Source of the DNA: an uncultured Saprospiraceae bacterium
GTDB lineage: Bacteria; Bacteroidota; Bacteroidia; Chitinophagales; Saprospiraceae
Length of the DNA stretch: 64,000 nt
Assembly (NCBI GenBank): GCA_938001865.1
Contig: CALLAW010000048.1
Span: 1-64,000, forward strand
Direction: 5' to 3'
A program made the translations under genes and the position numbers. The notes beneath the pieces were generated by a model. That model was not told the DNA's origin. It saw only the letters and a program-made list of their open reading frames with translations, and made no database searches. Below, piece after piece: positions 61,901 through 64,000 of the stretch (positions are counted from its first letter, which is position 1; every line of letters starts with the position of its first letter).

Positions 61901-64000
61901 TAACAATGATCGGATTCTCTTGATTAGAGAGATAACCATCAGGACCAGACCAGAAAAACTTCAAGGCATTGATATTGTTACCGTCTGGGACATTAGCTAG
62001 TAATTGGAGTTCGTCACCTTGGCAGATTCCAATCGTAAAACTGGGCACTACAGGTTGCTGTAATATCTGTACAAAACTCGTACACACGTCCGTATTACCA
62101 GAGTCATCAGTAACAGTACTGGTGATCTCTATCGTCGATCCGACTGCACTACAATCTACTTCTCTGATATCAGTATCAAAGGTGGTTAACCCGCAATTTT
62201 CAAATGAACTGCTCAGTAGATCGCTGTCGCTAAATACATATGGGAGTGATCCATCGATTGGGAGGACTATGACTGTATCTCGACATGTAATCAGTGGAGA
62301 GACGAGATCGTTTACTGTCAGACTGTAGCTACACTCTCCTCTATTACCAGTGGCATCTTGGACAGAATAAGTAATCGTATAATCACCAACACAGAGAGTA
62401 TGGATTGGTGGATTTTCGAGGTCGGTGATCCTTCCAGAGTAGAGTGTATCTATCCCGACTATGGTATAGTCAGGTTGGATATCGCTATAGAGTAATGTCA
62501 ACTTGAGTCTAGAGATTCCATCAATCCCAGCGACAGGGATATTACAAGCTGGCAAATCATTCCCTATGAAGGTGAAACTGAGTTGGTCGTCTGACACCCA
62601 AGACGCAAAGTCTTCTGGGTCAATATCTATGAGTATAGAGGATTGTTCACCACAGCTCGGGACTACACTATTTTCTAATTGAGCAAATATCTGTCCCTCT
62701 TCATCGAGTAGCGTGACGAATTCTTCATTCGTATTGGCAGCGACGTCTATCCTTAATTGTGGGTTCTCTAATATTTTATTTTCTGCATTAGGGATAGTAA
62801 ATTGAAATTGCCGATCTCTTGCCGAGTAAGTATCCGTCGACTCATCATAGTCAAATATGATATTGCCAGTACCTACTGGAAGAGTCTCTGAGATCCGACC
62901 TGATGAGATACAATTATCACTATATGTAAAGTCTGTGGAGAGTTGATATTCCACACAGCATGAAGTGACTTCAGTGATTAGTAGTGTATCGCTAGGACAG
63001 ACGATCAGTGGTGGTTCATTATCCACTACGACGACCGTGGTAAGACATGAACTCACATTACCACCACAATCTTTGAAAAAAAACTCTACAGTGTGTATCC
63101 CCTCTTCGAGTGTCAAATCAAGGCTATCAATCTGCTGAGTAGAAGTCATATCCCCACTATCTAGACTGTATGCAATCTCGATCAAGTCAGCAGACTGGAC
63201 AGAAGCTTGGATAGTAACATCTACGAATGAGAGTTCGCAGATTTCATTGATACCAAGTGATCCATTGCCTGGTGGTACATTAGGGATCAGATCGATACTG
63301 ATGATGCCATCACCTAACCACACGATGAGACTGTCAGATGGGATAGGCTCTAGTCTGAGTGTCGTGTCTTGACACTCCTGATGGAGCTGTGGACTCCTCC
63401 CATAATAGTTGCCCTCTATATAGATGTCAAAATACTCCTGTGGGCCATCGCCGTCAAATGCCTCAAAAAAAATGTCAAACTGTGCTGGAGCATTTCCAAT
63501 CTGATTAATATTGAAATCTGTGAACTCAAAGAATACTGGATTGACTAACTCTGTATTGCTGCCAGATTGACTAGAGATGATGTTTTCTCTCTGACTGAAG
63601 GTCTGTTCACCGCTTACAGAGAGACAGTTATCTACTACGATGGGTACAGGTATAGATGCATTAGCGATACAATCAGTCCCCATCAAGGGCACTTCGATAC
63701 TCTCATTACACTCTACTACTTCTGGGCTTTCATCATCTAGGATGATTAATGATGCTACGGTTTGACTTGCATTGCCACAAGCATCTAAGTAGACTACAGC
63801 ATACTGCTCAGTATAGGTGATTCCATCCTCTGCGACTTGACAGTAATCTTGTGGAATGGTGGGTGCAACTCCAGGATATGTAGACTCATCAGTCAAGTCA
63901 AAACTTCCACTCACTGCAACGAAACTCGTCAGATCACCACAGCTATCTATCGCTTGACTCCCTCCGAGATCATCTATCCACTGTGTCAGTAAGATGGAGT
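58965..64000 (-). CDS. Giant secreted protein with Ig/PKD-like repeats and gliding-motility-associated (T9SS type B) C-terminal domain; 5' end beyond window
   Basis: C-terminus [20 protein letters not shown]...[39 protein letters not shown]. Repeated (W)SGP(D/N)G modules. The frame stays open to base 64000 ([33 protein letters not shown]). Confidence 0.92.
   Translation of the reverse strand, partial: [1677 protein letters not shown]

Noticed and set aside
61969-62328. 119-aa plus-strand ORF inside the giant Ig-like protein
   Set aside because: Antisense to a repetitive S/T-rich CDS, which commonly produces long spurious frames.
1-64000. Search for a CRISPR array, prophage, transposon or multi-gene defence island
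   Set aside because: No regularly spaced direct repeats, cas-like, integrase, transposase or phage structural genes were seen; only the small AbiEii-like remnant hints at a past mobile or defence locus.

Overview
This 64 kb window is chromosomal DNA from a Bacteroidota bacterium. The Saprospiria-like assignment is an inference from T9SS sorting domains, two PorP/SprF proteins, a GWxTD protein, paired SusC-like TonB receptors and TAnnTTTG-like promoter words. Most of it is ordinary housekeeping and cell-envelope content: infC-rpmI-rplT, clpC, holA, rhomboid protease, dGTPase, feoA/feoB, chrA, ribonuclease Z, TatD, an OstA-like protein, several T9SS cargo proteins, a meta-cleavage lower-pathway trio and an ECF sigma cassette. 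I found no CRISPR array, rRNA operon, prophage, transposase or intact defence system. The signals most worth a second look are small and mostly non-coding: (1) a tRNA-like cloverleaf with an expanded anticodon loop and altered T-loop at 5420-5496; (2) a compact structured RNA at about 24258-24327, with a possible pseudoknot and a UUCG-capped terminator, upstream of the ostA-like gene; (3) a decayed AbiEii-like toxin fragment abutting an amidase gene at 31675-31935; (4) a stand-alone I9/propeptide-like lipoprotein next to a T9SS cargo gene; (5) modular repeats in two large secreted proteins. Family names come from reading motifs; no database search was run.
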